From the NCBI RefSeq assembly GCF_900103615.1, contig NZ_FNGW01000005.1:1-64000 (forward strand): DNA of 64,000 nt, in the 5' to 3' direction. Positions 44,498-54,769 of the stretch are shown here, one piece after another. This stretch comes from Romboutsia lituseburensis DSM 797 (GTDB taxonomy: Bacteria; Bacillota; Clostridia; Peptostreptococcales; Peptostreptococcaceae). A program made the translations under genes and the position numbers. Each line of letters starts with the position of its first letter. The first letter of the stretch is position 1. The notes beneath the pieces are model-generated. The model was not told the DNA's origin. It did no database searches and saw nothing but the letters and a program-made list of their open reading frames with translations.

Positions 44498-45850
44498 TTA
44501 TTTAAAGAAAGGAAGTCCGGCAAAACCGCCCCTTTTCTTCATACTTTTTTGCGAGCCTGTAAACATCTTCATCATTTTCTTCATCTCATTGAATTGTTTT
44601 ATCAGCCTGTTTACATCCTGGACACTTGTTCCACTTCCTTTTGCTATTCTTTTCTTTCTAGAAGCATTTAAAATACTAGGATTTTTTCTTTCTTCTGCTG
44701 TCATTGATTGTACTATGGCTTTTGTTCTTTTCATTTCCTTACCATTTAAATCAACATCTCCAAGTTGGTCTTTAATATTACCCATTCCTGGAATCATTCC
44801 TATTATTTTATCAAGTGGTCCCATGTTTTGTATTTGTTCCATTTGCTCTAAGAAATCTTCAAAATCAAGTTCTTGTTTCTTGATTTTTTGTTCTAATTCT
44901 TTAGCTTTTTCCAAATCTAAAGTTTCCTGAGCTTTTTCTATTAAACTTAGTATATCACCCATACCTAAAATTCTAGATGCCATTCTATCTGGATGGAAAG
45001 GTTCTAAGTCATCTAACTTTTCCCCCATACCTATGAATTTTATAGGTTTTTGAGTTACAGCTCTTATTGAAAGTGCTGCCCCACCTCTAGTATCACCATC
45101 TAGTTTAGTTAAAACAACTCCATCAACTCCAAGTGCTTCATTAAAGCTTTCTGCAACATTAACTGCATCTTGACCAGTCATAGAGTCTACAACTAAAAGT
45201 ATCTCATGAGGTTTAACTTCACTTTTAATATTTTTTAATTCATCCATTAAAGTTTCATCTATATGAAGTCTACCAGCTGTATCTATTATTACTAAATCAT
45301 TATTATTTTTTAAAGCATGGCTTAAACCTGCTTTAGCTATATTAACTGGACTTTCTTTGTCACCCATGTTGAATACTGGTATATCTAATTTTTCTCCAAC
45401 TACTTGTAACTGCTTTATAGCCGCTGGTCTATAAACGTCACAGGCAACAAGTAAAGGTCTTTTACCTTGTTTTTTAAAATATCCTCCAAGTTTTCCAGAT
45501 GTAGTAGTTTTACCAGCCCCTTGAAGACCAACCATCATTATTACTGTTGGTGGTTTTGGCGATATCATTACTTTACTAGATACATCTCCCATTAAACTTG
45601 TAAGTTCTTCATTTACTATTTTTATAACATGTTGAGCAGGAGTTAAACTTTCCATAACTTCTTGTCCAACACATCTCTCTTGAACTTTCTTTATAAAATC
45701 TTTAACTACCTTAAAGTTAACGTCTGCTTCTAATAAAGCAAGCTTAACTTCTCTCATAGCATCTTTTACATCTTTTTCAGTAAGCTTTCCTTTAGATTTT
45801 AACTTACCAAGTGCTCCTTGTAGTTTATCAGATAATCCTTCAAATATCAT
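44498..45850 (-). CDS. ffh: Signal recognition particle protein Ffh
   Basis: A 450-residue SRP GTPase that directs nascent membrane proteins to FtsY and the Sec channel. The NG domain has [15 protein letters not shown] near residue 105, [19 protein letters not shown] near 243. The Met-rich M domain runs from about 325, with [17 protein letters not shown] and KKMMKMF near the end. The start ATG at 45850 overlaps the ylxM stop by 4 bases (ATGA), a sign of translational coupling. GGGAGATG is upstream. Confidence 0.97.
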   Translation of the reverse strand: MIFEGLSDKLQGALGKLKSKGKLTEKDVKDAMREVKLALLEADVNFKVVKDFIKKVQERCVGQEVMESLTPAQHVIKIVNEELTSLMGDVSSKVMISPKPPTVIMMVGLQGAGKTTTSGKLGGYFKKQGKRPLLVACDVYRPAAIKQLQVVGEKLDIPVFNMGDKESPVNIAKAGLSHALKNNNDLVIIDTAGRLHIDETLMDELKNIKSEVKPHEILLVVDSMTGQDAVNVAESFNEALGVDGVVLTKLDGDTRGGAALSIRAVTQKPIKFIGMGEKLDDLEPFHPDRMASRILGMGDILSLIEKAQETLDLEKAKELEQKIKKQELDFEDFLEQMEQIQNMGPLDKIIGMIPGMGNIKDQLGDVDLNGKEMKRTKAIVQSMTAEERKNPSILNASRKKRIAKGSGTSVQDVNRLIKQFNEMKKMMKMFTGSQKSMKKRGGFAGLPFFK

Positions 45851-46215
45851 TTTAACATCTCCCTACATATATCTTCTATATTTTCTAGCCTAGGGATTAA
45901 ATTAGCACAAACTCTATTTTGCAATAAATTTTGCTTAATGTCAACAATTTTATCTTGTATATTTCTGACGTTTTTTTCCTGTTCTTGAAATTTAGCTACT
46001 AGATTAAGCTTTTCTTCATAATCTTTTAGTATTTTTTCTGAACGTTTTAACGTATCATATACACCCTGTCTTGATACATTTAAATTTTCACTAATTTCAC
46101 CTAAAGAGTAATCTTCTTCATAATATAAAGATACTATTTCTCTTTGTTTATCAGTAAGTAAGTTTTTGTATTGTTCAAATAACAATCCAATCTCAACCAT
46201 TTTTTCTATATTCAT
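45847..46215 (-). CDS. ylxM: YlxM-family DNA-binding protein (SRP operon)
   Basis: A 122-residue helical protein with a sigma-70 region 4-like helix-turn-helix: LLTDKQREIVSLYYEEDYSLGEISENLNVSRQGVYDTLKR is the core, residues about 18-58. YlxM is encoded just before ffh in many Firmicutes and may influence SRP. Its function is not settled. A GTG at 46224 precedes the chosen ATG at 46215; neither has a strong ribosome site, so the start is uncertain. It overlaps ffh by 4 bases. Confidence 0.9.
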   Translation of the reverse strand: MNIEKMVEIGLLFEQYKNLLTDKQREIVSLYYEEDYSLGEISENLNVSRQGVYDTLKRSEKILKDYEEKLNLVAKFQEQEKNVRNIQDKIVDIKQNLLQNRVCANLIPRLENIEDICREMLK

Positions 46216-46362
46216 CTCTTGCACTTCCCAGTGTTTTACTGTAAAGGTTATTTACTTTACACATTGTATTTTATATCATACAGGATATATTGTCAATATT
46301 TTTTTTAATTCTGTTGTGTACCTATTTTATAAATATTGTTAACATTTTAGAGTAACTACTAT

Positions 46363-47739
46363 TTAATTCCCAAATAAAGCATCAGAGAATGATTTTGCAT
46401 CAAAATCTTGTAAGTCTTCTACTTTTTCACCTACACCTATAAGCTTAACCGGAACATCAACTTCACTCTTAACGGCAAGTACAACTCCACCTTTAGCAGT
46501 TCCATCAAGCTTTGTTAAAACTATACCCGTTATATCTGCAACTTCTTTGAATGTTTTAGCTTGAACTACTGCATTTTGTCCTGTTGTTGCATCTACTACT
46601 AATAACACTTCTTTTTTAGCCTCTGGAAACTCTCTATCTACTATTTTAAATACTTTTCCAAGCTCATTCATAAGATTAGCTTTATTATGAAGCCTTCCTG
46701 CAGTATCACATATTAGTAAATCAACATTTCTAGCTTTAGCAGCCTTAACAGCATCAAATACTACTGCACCTGGATCTGCACCTTCTTGATGTTTTATTAT
46801 ATCAACATTACTTCTAGATGCCCATACTTCTAATTGTTCTATAGCTGCAGCTCTAAATGTATCTCCAGCAGCTAATAAAACTTTTTTACCTTCTTGTTTA
46901 TATCTGTTTGCTAATTTACCGATTGTAGTTGTTTTACCAACTCCATTCACACCAACCATAAGTATTATAGTAGGAGAATGTTCAACATCTAATGTAGAGT
47001 TATCATTTGTTAATATATTTTCTACTATAGTTTTTAATTCAACCCTTACATCCATAGGGTCTGTTATTTTCTTTTCTTTTATTTTATCTCTTAGTTGCTC
47101 TACTATATCCATAGTAGTATTTACTCCAACATCTGCAGTTATTAGTATTTCTTCTAATTCTTCTAATAGTTCCTCATCTACTTTTGTATATGATTTTAAA
47201 ACATCATCTATTCTATCTGTTATTCCTTGTTTAGCTTTTGTTAAGCCTTGTTTTAATCTATCAAATAAATTAACTTTTTTATCTTTAACGTCTTCAATAG
47301 GCTCTTCTTGTTCTTCCTCAATATCTTCTATAGCACCTTCTTGTTCTTCCTTAATATCTTCTATAATTTCTTCTTTAACTTCTATTTCAGTGTCATTAGC
47401 ATCTATTTTAGATTCATCTATAACTTCACTATCATCTATTATTTTTTCATTATCATTTTCTATCTTATTTACTTCATTTCCTTCAATAATATTTTCTTCT
47501 ACTATTTTATCTTTTATATCTTCATCGCTAATAACTTTTTCTACATCTTTATTCTCTTCAATAAAACTTTCATCTTGTTTATTTTCAACTTCATCTATTA
47601 TTTTATTTTCTTTAGCTTCCTTACTTACTTGATCTTGGTCTTTTATATCTTCTATTGATTCATTTGTTTCAACAGATTGATCTTGTACCTCTTGATTTTC
47701 CTCTTTTTTCTTACCAAATTTAAACAACTTTTTAAACAC
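46363..47739 (-). CDS. ftsY: Signal recognition particle receptor FtsY
   Basis: A 458-residue SRP receptor GTPase. The NG domain begins near residue 150 with GLTKAKQGITDRIDDVL. GVNGVGKTTTIGKLANRY is at about 263, DTAGRLHNKANLM at about 343 and TKLDGTAKGGVVLAV at about 418. The first about 145 residues are a highly acidic A domain (membrane and Sec contact) with an internal 11-residue repeat. The start is GTG at 47739, with AGGAGG upstream and no better ATG. It is downstream of smc and upstream of ylxM-ffh. Confidence 0.95.
   Translation of the reverse strand: MFKKLFKFGKKKEENQEVQDQSVETNESIEDIKDQDQVSKEAKENKIIDEVENKQDESFIEENKDVEKVISDEDIKDKIVEENIIEGNEVNKIENDNEKIIDDSEVIDESKIDANDTEIEVKEEIIEDIKEEQEGAIEDIEEEQEEPIEDVKDKKVNLFDRLKQGLTKAKQGITDRIDDVLKSYTKVDEELLEELEEILITADVGVNTTMDIVEQLRDKIKEKKITDPMDVRVELKTIVENILTNDNSTLDVEHSPTIILMVGVNGVGKTTTIGKLANRYKQEGKKVLLAAGDTFRAAAIEQLEVWASRSNVDIIKHQEGADPGAVVFDAVKAAKARNVDLLICDTAGRLHNKANLMNELGKVFKIVDREFPEAKKEVLLVVDATTGQNAVVQAKTFKEVADITGIVLTKLDGTAKGGVVLAVKSEVDVPVKLIGVGEKVEDLQDFDAKSFSDALFGN
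47291..47370. repeat. 33-bp in-frame repeat in the acidic domain of FtsY
   Basis: Units starting at 47291, 47324 and 47357 (the last partial) share the TCTTCTATA..CTTCTTGTTCTTCC pattern with a 33-bp period, coding for 11 residues like EEEQEEPIEDV. Confidence 0.65.
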
Positions 47740-47809
47740 TTTATTACCTCCTAATTGTTACTATAAACTCAAACTCTATTTAGTTTATCATAGTCTAAGT
47801 TATTACAAA

Positions 47810-47860
47810 ATTAGTGATCAAATAACCTTTATCTTTTCTAATAAATATTTGATCACTAAT
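47810..47860 (-). terminator. Long-armed hairpin between smc and ftsY
   Basis: Perfect 15-bp arms ATTAGTGATCAAATA / TATTTGATCACTAAT around a 21-base loop, 5 bases past the smc stop. The T-run is short, so it may be a partial terminator or an mRNA-end hairpin. Confidence 0.5.
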
Positions 47861-47864
47861 CAAG

Positions 47865-50800
47865 TTAAATTACGTCAGTTATTTCCTCTGCTTCATTTAA
47901 TTTTAAGCTTAATACTTTTGAAATTGCTTTTTCCTGCATTGTTACTCCATAAATGTAGTCAGATGCCTCCATAGTTCCTCTTCTATGAGTTACTGATATA
48001 AATTGAGTATCTTTAGATAACTCTTTTAAAAATTCTCCAAATCTAAATATATTCGCATCATCTAAAGGAGCTTCTATTTCATCTAAAATACAAAACGGTG
48101 TTGGTTTGGCTATTAATATAGAGAACAGTATACTAATTGCTGTAAGTGCCTTTTCTCCTCCAGACAATAAATTTAAATTTTTCATTTTTTTACCTGGCGG
48201 TTGTGCTGTTATTTCTATATCACTTTCTAATATATTTTGTTCATCTAATATAGTAAGCTCTCCATATCCCCCACCAAATAATCTTTTATAAACATATTTA
48301 AAGTTCTCATTTATTTCTTTAAATTTCACTTTAAATTCAGATTTCATATTTTTTTCTAGATCTGATATAAGCTTTTCTATGGCCTCTATGGACTGTTCTA
48401 AATCTTGCTTTTGTTCACTATAAAAATCATATCTCTCTTTAACTTCTTCATACTCTTTTATAGAGTCTATATTTACATGTCCAAGACTTCTTATTTCTCT
48501 TTTTAAACTTTCAAGAAGCTTTTTATCTATCTCAATTAAATCATCTTTTATAATTAAAGCTTCTTCTATTGTCATTTCATAATTTTCAAACAACTTATTT
48601 GTATATGTCTCAATAGTTGCTTTTAGCCTATCTAGTTTGCCTTGCACTTTAAACAAACTTTCCTTTAAATCCATATGTTGTCTATTTATTGTTTTTACAT
48701 CTTTATTAGTATCTTCTAACTTTTGTTTTAAACTTTCTTTAACAACTTTTTTATTTTCTAAATTTCTAATATTATCTCCAAGTTGTTTATTTAAACTTAA
48801 TTTTTCTGTTTGTTCTATAATAATATTTTCTTCTAATTTAGATGTTTCTATTTGTTGTTGTTTTAATACTTCCTCTGTATTATTAAGCTTTAATTCTAAT
48901 TCTATATTTTCATTATTAATCCTATTTATTTCTGATAAAATATTTTCATAAACTTGGTTATATTTTGCTAATTCTAAGTTTAAGCTATCATGTTTTACTT
49001 TATCATTTTCATAGGTACCACTTGACTCTTTAACTTGTGTTGTCAATTTTAAAATTCTATCTTTATTAGTTTTATGATTATTTTCAAGTGAATCTATCTC
49101 TTTTTTTACTGAATTAGTTCTTTCAATAGTAATATTTTGATTTAATTTTAGCCCATCTTTTTCATTTTGTAACTTATTTAAATTCTGTTTAAGTACTTTT
49201 ATTTCGTCTTCTATCCTATTTATTTTAGAACCTTGAATAATTATGTCTTTATCTATATTTTTAATATCTAATTCTAAATCAATTATATTATTTTTTAATG
49301 AAGAATTTTTTTGATTATATTCTTCCTTTTTACTTAAAAGAGTTTTAATTTCATTTTCTTTAATTTTAATTTTTTCGCTATACTCATTTATAAGTCTTTT
49401 TCTAGATAAAATATTAGCGTTAGTTCTAAAACTTCCACCTGTTAACGATCCACCTGGATTTAATATTTCACCGTCTAATGTTACAACCTTATACTTGTGA
49501 CCTGTTTCTTTAGCAAACTTTATACCATTATCTATGGTATCAATCACTATTGTTCTACCTAAAATATTTTCTAATATATTTTTATACTTCTCATCATAAG
49601 ATAAAAGATCACTAGCAACACCTATACAGTTAGTGTTACTTTTAATATTATTTAAATTAATCTTATTTGATTTTATTATACTTAAAGGTAAAAAAGTCAC
49701 TCTTCCTAAATTATTTTGTTTCAAATAATTTATAGCCATTTTAGCACTGTTTTCGTCATCAGTTATAATATTTTGCATATATGCACCTAATACAGATTCA
49801 ATTGCTTTTTCATATTTTTGGCTTACACTTATAACTTGTCCTAAAGCACCATGTATTCCTCTTAATGATTTATTCTTTAAAACTTCTTTTACACCTTTAT
49901 TGAATCCTTCATTATGATTTTCCATTTCAACATATACAGTAAGCTTAGAATTGTAATTATTTAATTTATACTTATTATCTTGAATATTTTTATCTAAATT
50001 TTCACTTAGCTCATTCAACTCTTTAAGTTGTACTATATTTTCTTCATATCTATTTTTTACTTTTTCTAAATTTATATTTTTAGAATCAAAATTTTGATTA
50101 CATTCTTTTAGATGCTCATTTTTTTGATTTAATTCTTTATTTATTTCATTTATATCTAGATCTATAGTTTCTGTTCTAGAATTTATATTATCCATATTAG
50201 CAGTTAAAGTTGATAACTTACTAGAAGCTTCTTGTTTTTTATTTAAAATATTTATAATATCATCTTTTAAATTTTCAAGTTCAGTATTTATAGAGTCAAT
50301 TTCCTCTTTTTTATTTAAATTAAGTTTATTTAATGATTCTATATCTTTGTTTAAAGAATTAATTTTATCTTCATTATTTATCTTACTATCTTGTAATTCT
50401 TTTAAACTATTGTTATTAAATTTAATTTTTTCTTTAATTTCTTCTGCTTCTTTAATGCATCTTTCAATTTCATTTTTATGATTTTTTATTCTCTCATTTA
50501 TAATATTTATCTGAGAATCTTTTTTAGATATAACTGAATTTATACTATTTATATAGTCTTGAGCTTTACTAATAGATTCATTTATATCGTCTATTTCTTT
50601 GTTTGTATCATTAAATCCATTTTCAGCTAATTCTTTTTGTTTTTCTGTTTCTATCAATTGATTTTCTAACAACTGACTATGTTTATTTATTTCATTTAAT
50701 TCTCTTTCAAGTTCTTCTATTTCTCTTATATAACTATTTACTTCTATTATTTTTAGTTTTTCACTTATTTCTAAGTATTTATTAGCCTTTTCTTGTTGTA

Positions 50801-51419
50801 TAAAAAGAGGTTTTAGTTGATTTTCTATTTCTATATAAATGTCATTTATTCTTTCTAAATTTTCTTTAGTATTTCTTAAGTTTTTTTCAGCCTCTTGCTT
50901 TTTATATCTAAATTTAGATATACCACAAGCTTCATCAAACACTTTTCTTCTATTTGCTGGATTATTACTTAGAATTTCATCTACTTTACCCTGTTCGATT
51001 ATAGAATAACCATCTTTTCCAATCCCAGTATCTAAAAGTATCTCTTTTATATCTTTAAGTCTACAGCTTTTATTATTTAAAAAAAACGAACTTTCTCCGT
51101 TTCTATATGCTCTTCTTTTTATTGTTATTTCATTAAAATCTAAATCTAATTTATTATCACTATTATCAATAGTAAGAGCAACTTCACAATAGTTCATCGC
51201 CTTTTTAGTATCTGTTCCTGCAAATATTACATCTTCTAATTTTTCTCCCCTAAGACTTTTAATACTTTGCTCTCCTAAGACCCATCTAACAGCATCTGAT
51301 ATATTACTTTTTCCACTTCCATTAGGCCCTACTATTGCAGTAATACCTTCATTAAATAATATATCTGTTTTTGTTGGGAAGGATTTAAATCCTTTAAGTT
51401 CTAATCTTTTTAAGTACAA
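47865..51419 (-). CDS. smc: Chromosome segregation ATPase SMC
   Basis: A 1184-residue SMC. Walker A is in IVGPNGSGKSNISDAVRW (residues 30-47), and the C-terminal signature LLSGGEKALTAISILF and Walker B FCILDEIEAPLDDANI are near 1090 and 1115. Long coiled coils (about 165-500 and 680-1000) flank a hinge (about 510-665) that has IHGALGQVISVSQKYEKAIE and GGSLTGGS. It compacts and separates daughter chromosomes with ScpA and ScpB. The start is TTG at 51419 (AGGGAGAAG is upstream; no ATG in this frame precedes the conserved start). Confidence 0.97.
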   Translation of the reverse strand: MYLKRLELKGFKSFPTKTDILFNEGITAIVGPNGSGKSNISDAVRWVLGEQSIKSLRGEKLEDVIFAGTDTKKAMNYCEVALTIDNSDNKLDLDFNEITIKRRAYRNGESSFFLNNKSCRLKDIKEILLDTGIGKDGYSIIEQGKVDEILSNNPANRRKVFDEACGISKFRYKKQEAEKNLRNTKENLERINDIYIEIENQLKPLFIQQEKANKYLEISEKLKIIEVNSYIREIEELERELNEINKHSQLLENQLIETEKQKELAENGFNDTNKEIDDINESISKAQDYINSINSVISKKDSQINIINERIKNHKNEIERCIKEAEEIKEKIKFNNNSLKELQDSKINNEDKINSLNKDIESLNKLNLNKKEEIDSINTELENLKDDIINILNKKQEASSKLSTLTANMDNINSRTETIDLDINEINKELNQKNEHLKECNQNFDSKNINLEKVKNRYEENIVQLKELNELSENLDKNIQDNKYKLNNYNSKLTVYVEMENHNEGFNKGVKEVLKNKSLRGIHGALGQVISVSQKYEKAIESVLGAYMQNIITDDENSAKMAINYLKQNNLGRVTFLPLSIIKSNKINLNNIKSNTNCIGVASDLLSYDEKYKNILENILGRTIVIDTIDNGIKFAKETGHKYKVVTLDGEILNPGGSLTGGSFRTNANILSRKRLINEYSEKIKIKENEIKTLLSKKEEYNQKNSSLKNNIIDLELDIKNIDKDIIIQGSKINRIEDEIKVLKQNLNKLQNEKDGLKLNQNITIERTNSVKKEIDSLENNHKTNKDRILKLTTQVKESSGTYENDKVKHDSLNLELAKYNQVYENILSEINRINNENIELELKLNNTEEVLKQQQIETSKLEENIIIEQTEKLSLNKQLGDNIRNLENKKVVKESLKQKLEDTNKDVKTINRQHMDLKESLFKVQGKLDRLKATIETYTNKLFENYEMTIEEALIIKDDLIEIDKKLLESLKREIRSLGHVNIDSIKEYEEVKERYDFYSEQKQDLEQSIEAIEKLISDLEKNMKSEFKVKFKEINENFKYVYKRLFGGGYGELTILDEQNILESDIEITAQPPGKKMKNLNLLSGGEKALTAISILFSILIAKPTPFCILDEIEAPLDDANIFRFGEFLKELSKDTQFISVTHRRGTMEASDYIYGVTMQEKAISKVLSLKLNEAEEITDVI

Positions 51420-51446
51420 TTTGTTCTTCTCCCTTCAATGCCAAAA

Positions 51447-52517
51447 CTAAAGGTTGTAAATTTCATGTAAATTTATATATATTTCTTTAAAATCAACATT
51501 AATGGATTTTTGCCCATCTAATATAAATTCTAATTTATTTATATTCAAATCTGCTTCTTGTGTTTTTAAATCAATATTATAGCTATTTTTCATATAAATA
51601 CTATTACATTTCTTATTTCCTATTATCTTTGATACATTTTTTTTATTTGTTTTTATAACTACGCTGCTTGTAACTTTATTTTCTTTAACAATATAGTTTA
51701 TATAATCTTTTATCATTTCACCTTCAACTAATTCTCTAAATGCTGGATGATACGGTCCATCTACTACAGCTTTTCCTAATTGAATATCATCAGTTGCTTG
51801 TAATCCAACTCTTATTACATTGATATTATTAACATAAAATAAAGCTAAAAGCTTTTTCACTATTTGTATACTTTCTTCTAAAGAAAATGGATTATATTTA
51901 TTTCTACTTAATAAATCTTCTAATCCAGTTTCTTTAACTACTAATGTTGGATATATTCTCACACAATCAGGATTTAAATCTATAAACTTTTTAGCTGTAT
52001 TTATACATTTTTCTTCAGTATCTGATGGTAATCCTACCATCATTTGAAGTCCCAATTGTATATTATTTTCTTTTATTAATTTTGAACTATTAAATACCTC
52101 TTCGGTATGATGTCCTCTTATGCTATCTCTTAATACATCTTCATCTAAAGATTGTACTCCAAGTTCTATTATACTTACTTTATATTCTTTTAACATTGAA
52201 AGTATGTTTTGATCTATGCAATCAGGTCTTGTTGACATTCTAATATCATGCACAAGTCCTTTATCAATATATTCTTTAGCTACAGAAAGTAAACTTCTTT
52301 GTATTTCTATGTCTATTGCTGTGAAACTTCCTCCAAAAAATGCAATTTCAACACTTGCATCATTATCTATAGTGGTAAGATATTCTTCTACAATATTTCT
52401 AACATCTTCACTCGTTATATCTGTACTTACACCCGTTATCTTCTTTTGATTACAAAAAATACAATCATGAGGGCAACCTCTATGTGGTACAAATATAGGA
52501 ATTATTCTCTTTTTCAT
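51447..52517 (-). CDS. Elp3-like radical SAM protein
   Basis: A 356-residue radical SAM enzyme. Its cluster motif is CPHDCIFCNQ (residues 15-24), C-x3-C-x2-C. FFGGSFTAID near residue 62 and ELGVQSLDEDVL, then MMVGLPSDTEE are the other SAM-barrel signatures. It looks like the N-terminal part of Elp3 but has no acetyltransferase domain. In Firmicutes this gene commonly lies between rnc and smc, as here; the substrate is not known. A less conserved region from about 275-356 ends the protein. The start ATG at 52517 has AAGGATGATG. Confidence 0.9.
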   Translation of the reverse strand: MKKRIIPIFVPHRGCPHDCIFCNQKKITGVSTDITSEDVRNIVEEYLTTIDNDASVEIAFFGGSFTAIDIEIQRSLLSVAKEYIDKGLVHDIRMSTRPDCIDQNILSMLKEYKVSIIELGVQSLDEDVLRDSIRGHHTEEVFNSSKLIKENNIQLGLQMMVGLPSDTEEKCINTAKKFIDLNPDCVRIYPTLVVKETGLEDLLSRNKYNPFSLEESIQIVKKLLALFYVNNINVIRVGLQATDDIQLGKAVVDGPYHPAFRELVEGEMIKDYINYIVKENKVTSSVVIKTNKKNVSKIIGNKKCNSIYMKNSYNIDLKTQEADLNINKLEFILDGQKSINVDFKEIYINLHEIYNL

Positions 52518-52545
52518 TTAGCATCATCCTTTTGATTTTTCCATT

Positions 52546-53247
52546 TTATATAAGCTCTTTTAATGCAACTCTTGCAGCTAATTGTTCTGCCTCTTTTTTA
52601 CTTTTTCCTTCGCCTGTACCTAGAACTGTTTCATTTGTTCCAACTTCCATAACAAACCTCTTATTATGATCAGGACCTTTTTCATCTACAAGTTTATACC
52701 ATATGTTATTTTCGCCTTTGCCTTGTAAAATTTCTTGAAGGTGTGTTTTATAATCCCTAAATATTTTACCTTTTCTTGAATCAAGAATTATATTTTCCAT
52801 ATATTTAAGTACAAAAGTCCTAGCACTTTCTAATCCACCATCTAAATATATAGCTGCTATTACGGCTTCAAATGCATCTGCTAATATTGATATTCTTTCT
52901 CTTCCTCCAGTAGCTTCTTCTCCCTTACCTAAAAGCATATGTTCTCCAAGCTTAATTTCATATGCTGCATCACTTAAAGATTCTTCACACACTATGTTAG
53001 CTCTTAATTTAGTTAGTTCTCCTTCTGGAAGACTTGTTTCTTCTTTAAATAAATATTCACTTACTATAATACTTAAGACCGAGTCACCTAAGAACTCTAA
53101 TCTTTCATTAAACTCATAATCCTTATTTTCATTTGAATATGAACTATGAGTTAAGGCTTCTAATATGTAATCCTTGTTGTCAAATCTGTATTCTATTATA
53201 TTTTCAAATTGTTCTATAGTATCCGATATTTTTTTGTTTATTTTCAT
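52546..53247 (-). CDS. rnc: Ribonuclease III
   Basis: A 233-residue RNase III that cleaves double-stranded RNA in rRNA and mRNA maturation. The catalytic signature NERLEFLGDSVLSIIVSEYLF is near residue 48, with acidic residues in LADAFEAVIAAIYLDGG near 122. A double-stranded RNA binding domain follows (about 160-232), ending KSKKEAEQLAARVALKEL. The start ATG at 53247 has CGGAGG. It begins the rnc-Elp3-smc-ftsY run. Confidence 0.97.
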   Translation of the reverse strand: MKINKKISDTIEQFENIIEYRFDNKDYILEALTHSSYSNENKDYEFNERLEFLGDSVLSIIVSEYLFKEETSLPEGELTKLRANIVCEESLSDAAYEIKLGEHMLLGKGEEATGGRERISILADAFEAVIAAIYLDGGLESARTFVLKYMENIILDSRKGKIFRDYKTHLQEILQGKGENNIWYKLVDEKGPDHNKRFVMEVGTNETVLGTGEGKSKKEAEQLAARVALKELI

Positions 53248-53427
53248 TATACTACCTCCGAGTTTATTATCTCTAGATTATAGTGTACTATTTTTCTGTA
53301 AGTATTGCAAAATAAAATTCATATTGTATATTTTATGTAAAATTTATTGTATTTTGTATATTTAAATATGTATATTTACTTTTTTATATAATTATTATTT
53401 ACCGATTTTTTAATTTTAAGTATATAG

Positions 53428-53456
53428 AAAAACCTATGAGAAATACTTCCCATAGG
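53428..53456 (-). terminator. Intrinsic terminator after the CD1247-like gene
   Basis: Stem CCTATG.GAA / TTC.CATAGG with one mismatch and a 4-base loop, with an A-run at its left (the minus-strand U-tract), 15 bases past the stop. Confidence 0.75.
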
Positions 53457-53470
53457 CGTCTATAATTCAT

Positions 53471-53899
53471 TTAATTTTCATCATCTAAATCATCGCAACA
53501 ATCTATGCACATACAATCATCGTCATCTGATGATAATATTATTGCTTGACAGTTAGGGCAAACTACATCTACTTCATCATCATATAAAAGTTCTTCATCT
53601 ACTTCTACAAAGTCTCCACAGTTTGGGCATTCCATTTCTATAAAGCTAAGCTCATCATCTTCATCTTCTTCGCCATCTTCGTATATGTCATCTTCTACAT
53701 CAGATAAATCTTCATCTATAGATTCAACATATTCAGATAAATCAGCTTGTTCTTCATCTAACTCTACTATTGCATCTGCAAAACTTTCTAATACGTCTAT
53801 TATTTTATGTATTATTTTTCCTTCTTTGCTTTGCTGTTCTATTTCTAGTCCTTCAGCTAACCCTTTTAGGTATGCAACTTCTTCATATAAGTATTTCAT
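53471..53899 (-). CDS. CD1247-like acidic protein with zinc-ribbon Cys pairs
   Basis: A 142-residue cytoplasmic protein seen upstream of rnc in Clostridioides and its relatives. The helical N-terminal region (MKYLYEEVAYLKGLAEGL) is the conserved part. It is followed by a very acidic linker and a C-terminal region with two CxxC pairs (CPNCGDFVEV and CPNCQAI), probably one zinc ribbon, then CMCIDCC. Function is unknown. The start ATG at 53899 has GAGAGGGG. Distance to efp is 88 bases, with a terminator between them. Confidence 0.8.
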   Translation of the reverse strand: MKYLYEEVAYLKGLAEGLEIEQQSKEGKIIHKIIDVLESFADAIVELDEEQADLSEYVESIDEDLSDVEDDIYEDGEEDEDDELSFIEMECPNCGDFVEVDEELLYDDEVDVVCPNCQAIILSSDDDDCMCIDCCDDLDDEN

Positions 53900-53932
53900 A
53901 GATACCCCTCTCTTTCATTATATATATAAATT

Positions 53933-53974
53933 AAAAGCCCGTACATCTTTATTATTAAGATATACAAGCTTTTT
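53933..53974 (-). terminator. Intrinsic terminator after efp
   Basis: Stem AAAAGC.CGTA.ATCTT and its complement with a few mismatches, followed by T-runs on both sides. Confidence 0.65.
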
Positions 53975-53986
53975 ATACATAATTTA

Positions 53987-54544
53987 TTAAACTCTTGATA
54001 AATAGTCACCAGTTCTAGTGTCTATTTTTATCTTATCGCCTTGATTTATAAATAAAGGAACTTGAACAACTGCACCAGTTTCTACTGTAGCTGCTTTAGT
54101 TACGTTACTTGCAGTATCTCCTTTTATTCCTGGCTCAGTTTCTACAACTTCTAATTCTGCAAAGTTAGGAGCTTCAACTTGGAATGCTTGTCCTTGGTAG
54201 AATCTTATTGTAGCAACTTCATTTTCTTTTAAGAACTTTATAGCGTCTTCAACTTGTTCATAGTTTAAAGGTACTTGATCAAATGTTTCCTCATCCATGA
54301 AGTAGTATAACTCTCCATCATTATATAAGTATTGCATTTGTCTTGTATCTATATGAGCTTTTGGGAATTTATCACTTGGGTTGAAAGCTTCTTCTCTTAT
54401 TGCTCCAGATCTTAAGTTTCTGTATTTTGTTCTTACAAACGCTGCACCTTTTCCTGGTTTAACGTGTTGGAAGTCAACTATTAAACATGGTTGTCCATCT
54501 TTTTCAAATGTTACACCTTTTCTAAAATCACTTGCTGATACCAT
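53987..54544 (-). CDS. efp: Elongation factor P
   Basis: A 185-residue EF-P that relieves ribosome stalling at polyproline. The N-terminal KOW-like domain has [20 protein letters not shown] and [16 protein letters not shown], with the tip Lys at residue 32. The C-terminal domain ends with [20 protein letters not shown]. The start ATG at 54544 has GGAGG. It lies downstream of aroQ, with 225 bases between them. Confidence 0.97.
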   Translation of the reverse strand: MVSASDFRKGVTFEKDGQPCLIVDFQHVKPGKGAAFVRTKYRNLRSGAIREEAFNPSDKFPKAHIDTRQMQYLYNDGELYYFMDEETFDQVPLNYEQVEDAIKFLKENEVATIRFYQGQAFQVEAPNFAELEVVETEPGIKGDTASNVTKAATVETGAVVQVPLFINQGDKIKIDTRTGDYLSRV

Positions 54545-54769
54545 TTTTGTCCCTCCATATAAAAATAATTTTATTATTCTTTGGTGATACTGATACTAAA
54601 ATCATATATATTACATATTATAATCAAATTTTTAATCTTGACTAAAAAAATATTTGTACTATAATTATGTATTTAACTTATCTATGTATATAATCACCAT
54701 ACCTTTTTCAATTATATATCCTATTGTAATCTTGTCAAGTTATATTAATATAATTTTATGTAAAATGAC

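Noticed and set aside
47308-47658. Plus-strand Phe/Ile/Tyr-rich open frame of 116 residues
   Set aside because: It is the reverse of the acidic GAA/GAT-rich FtsY coding sequence and is a compositional shadow.
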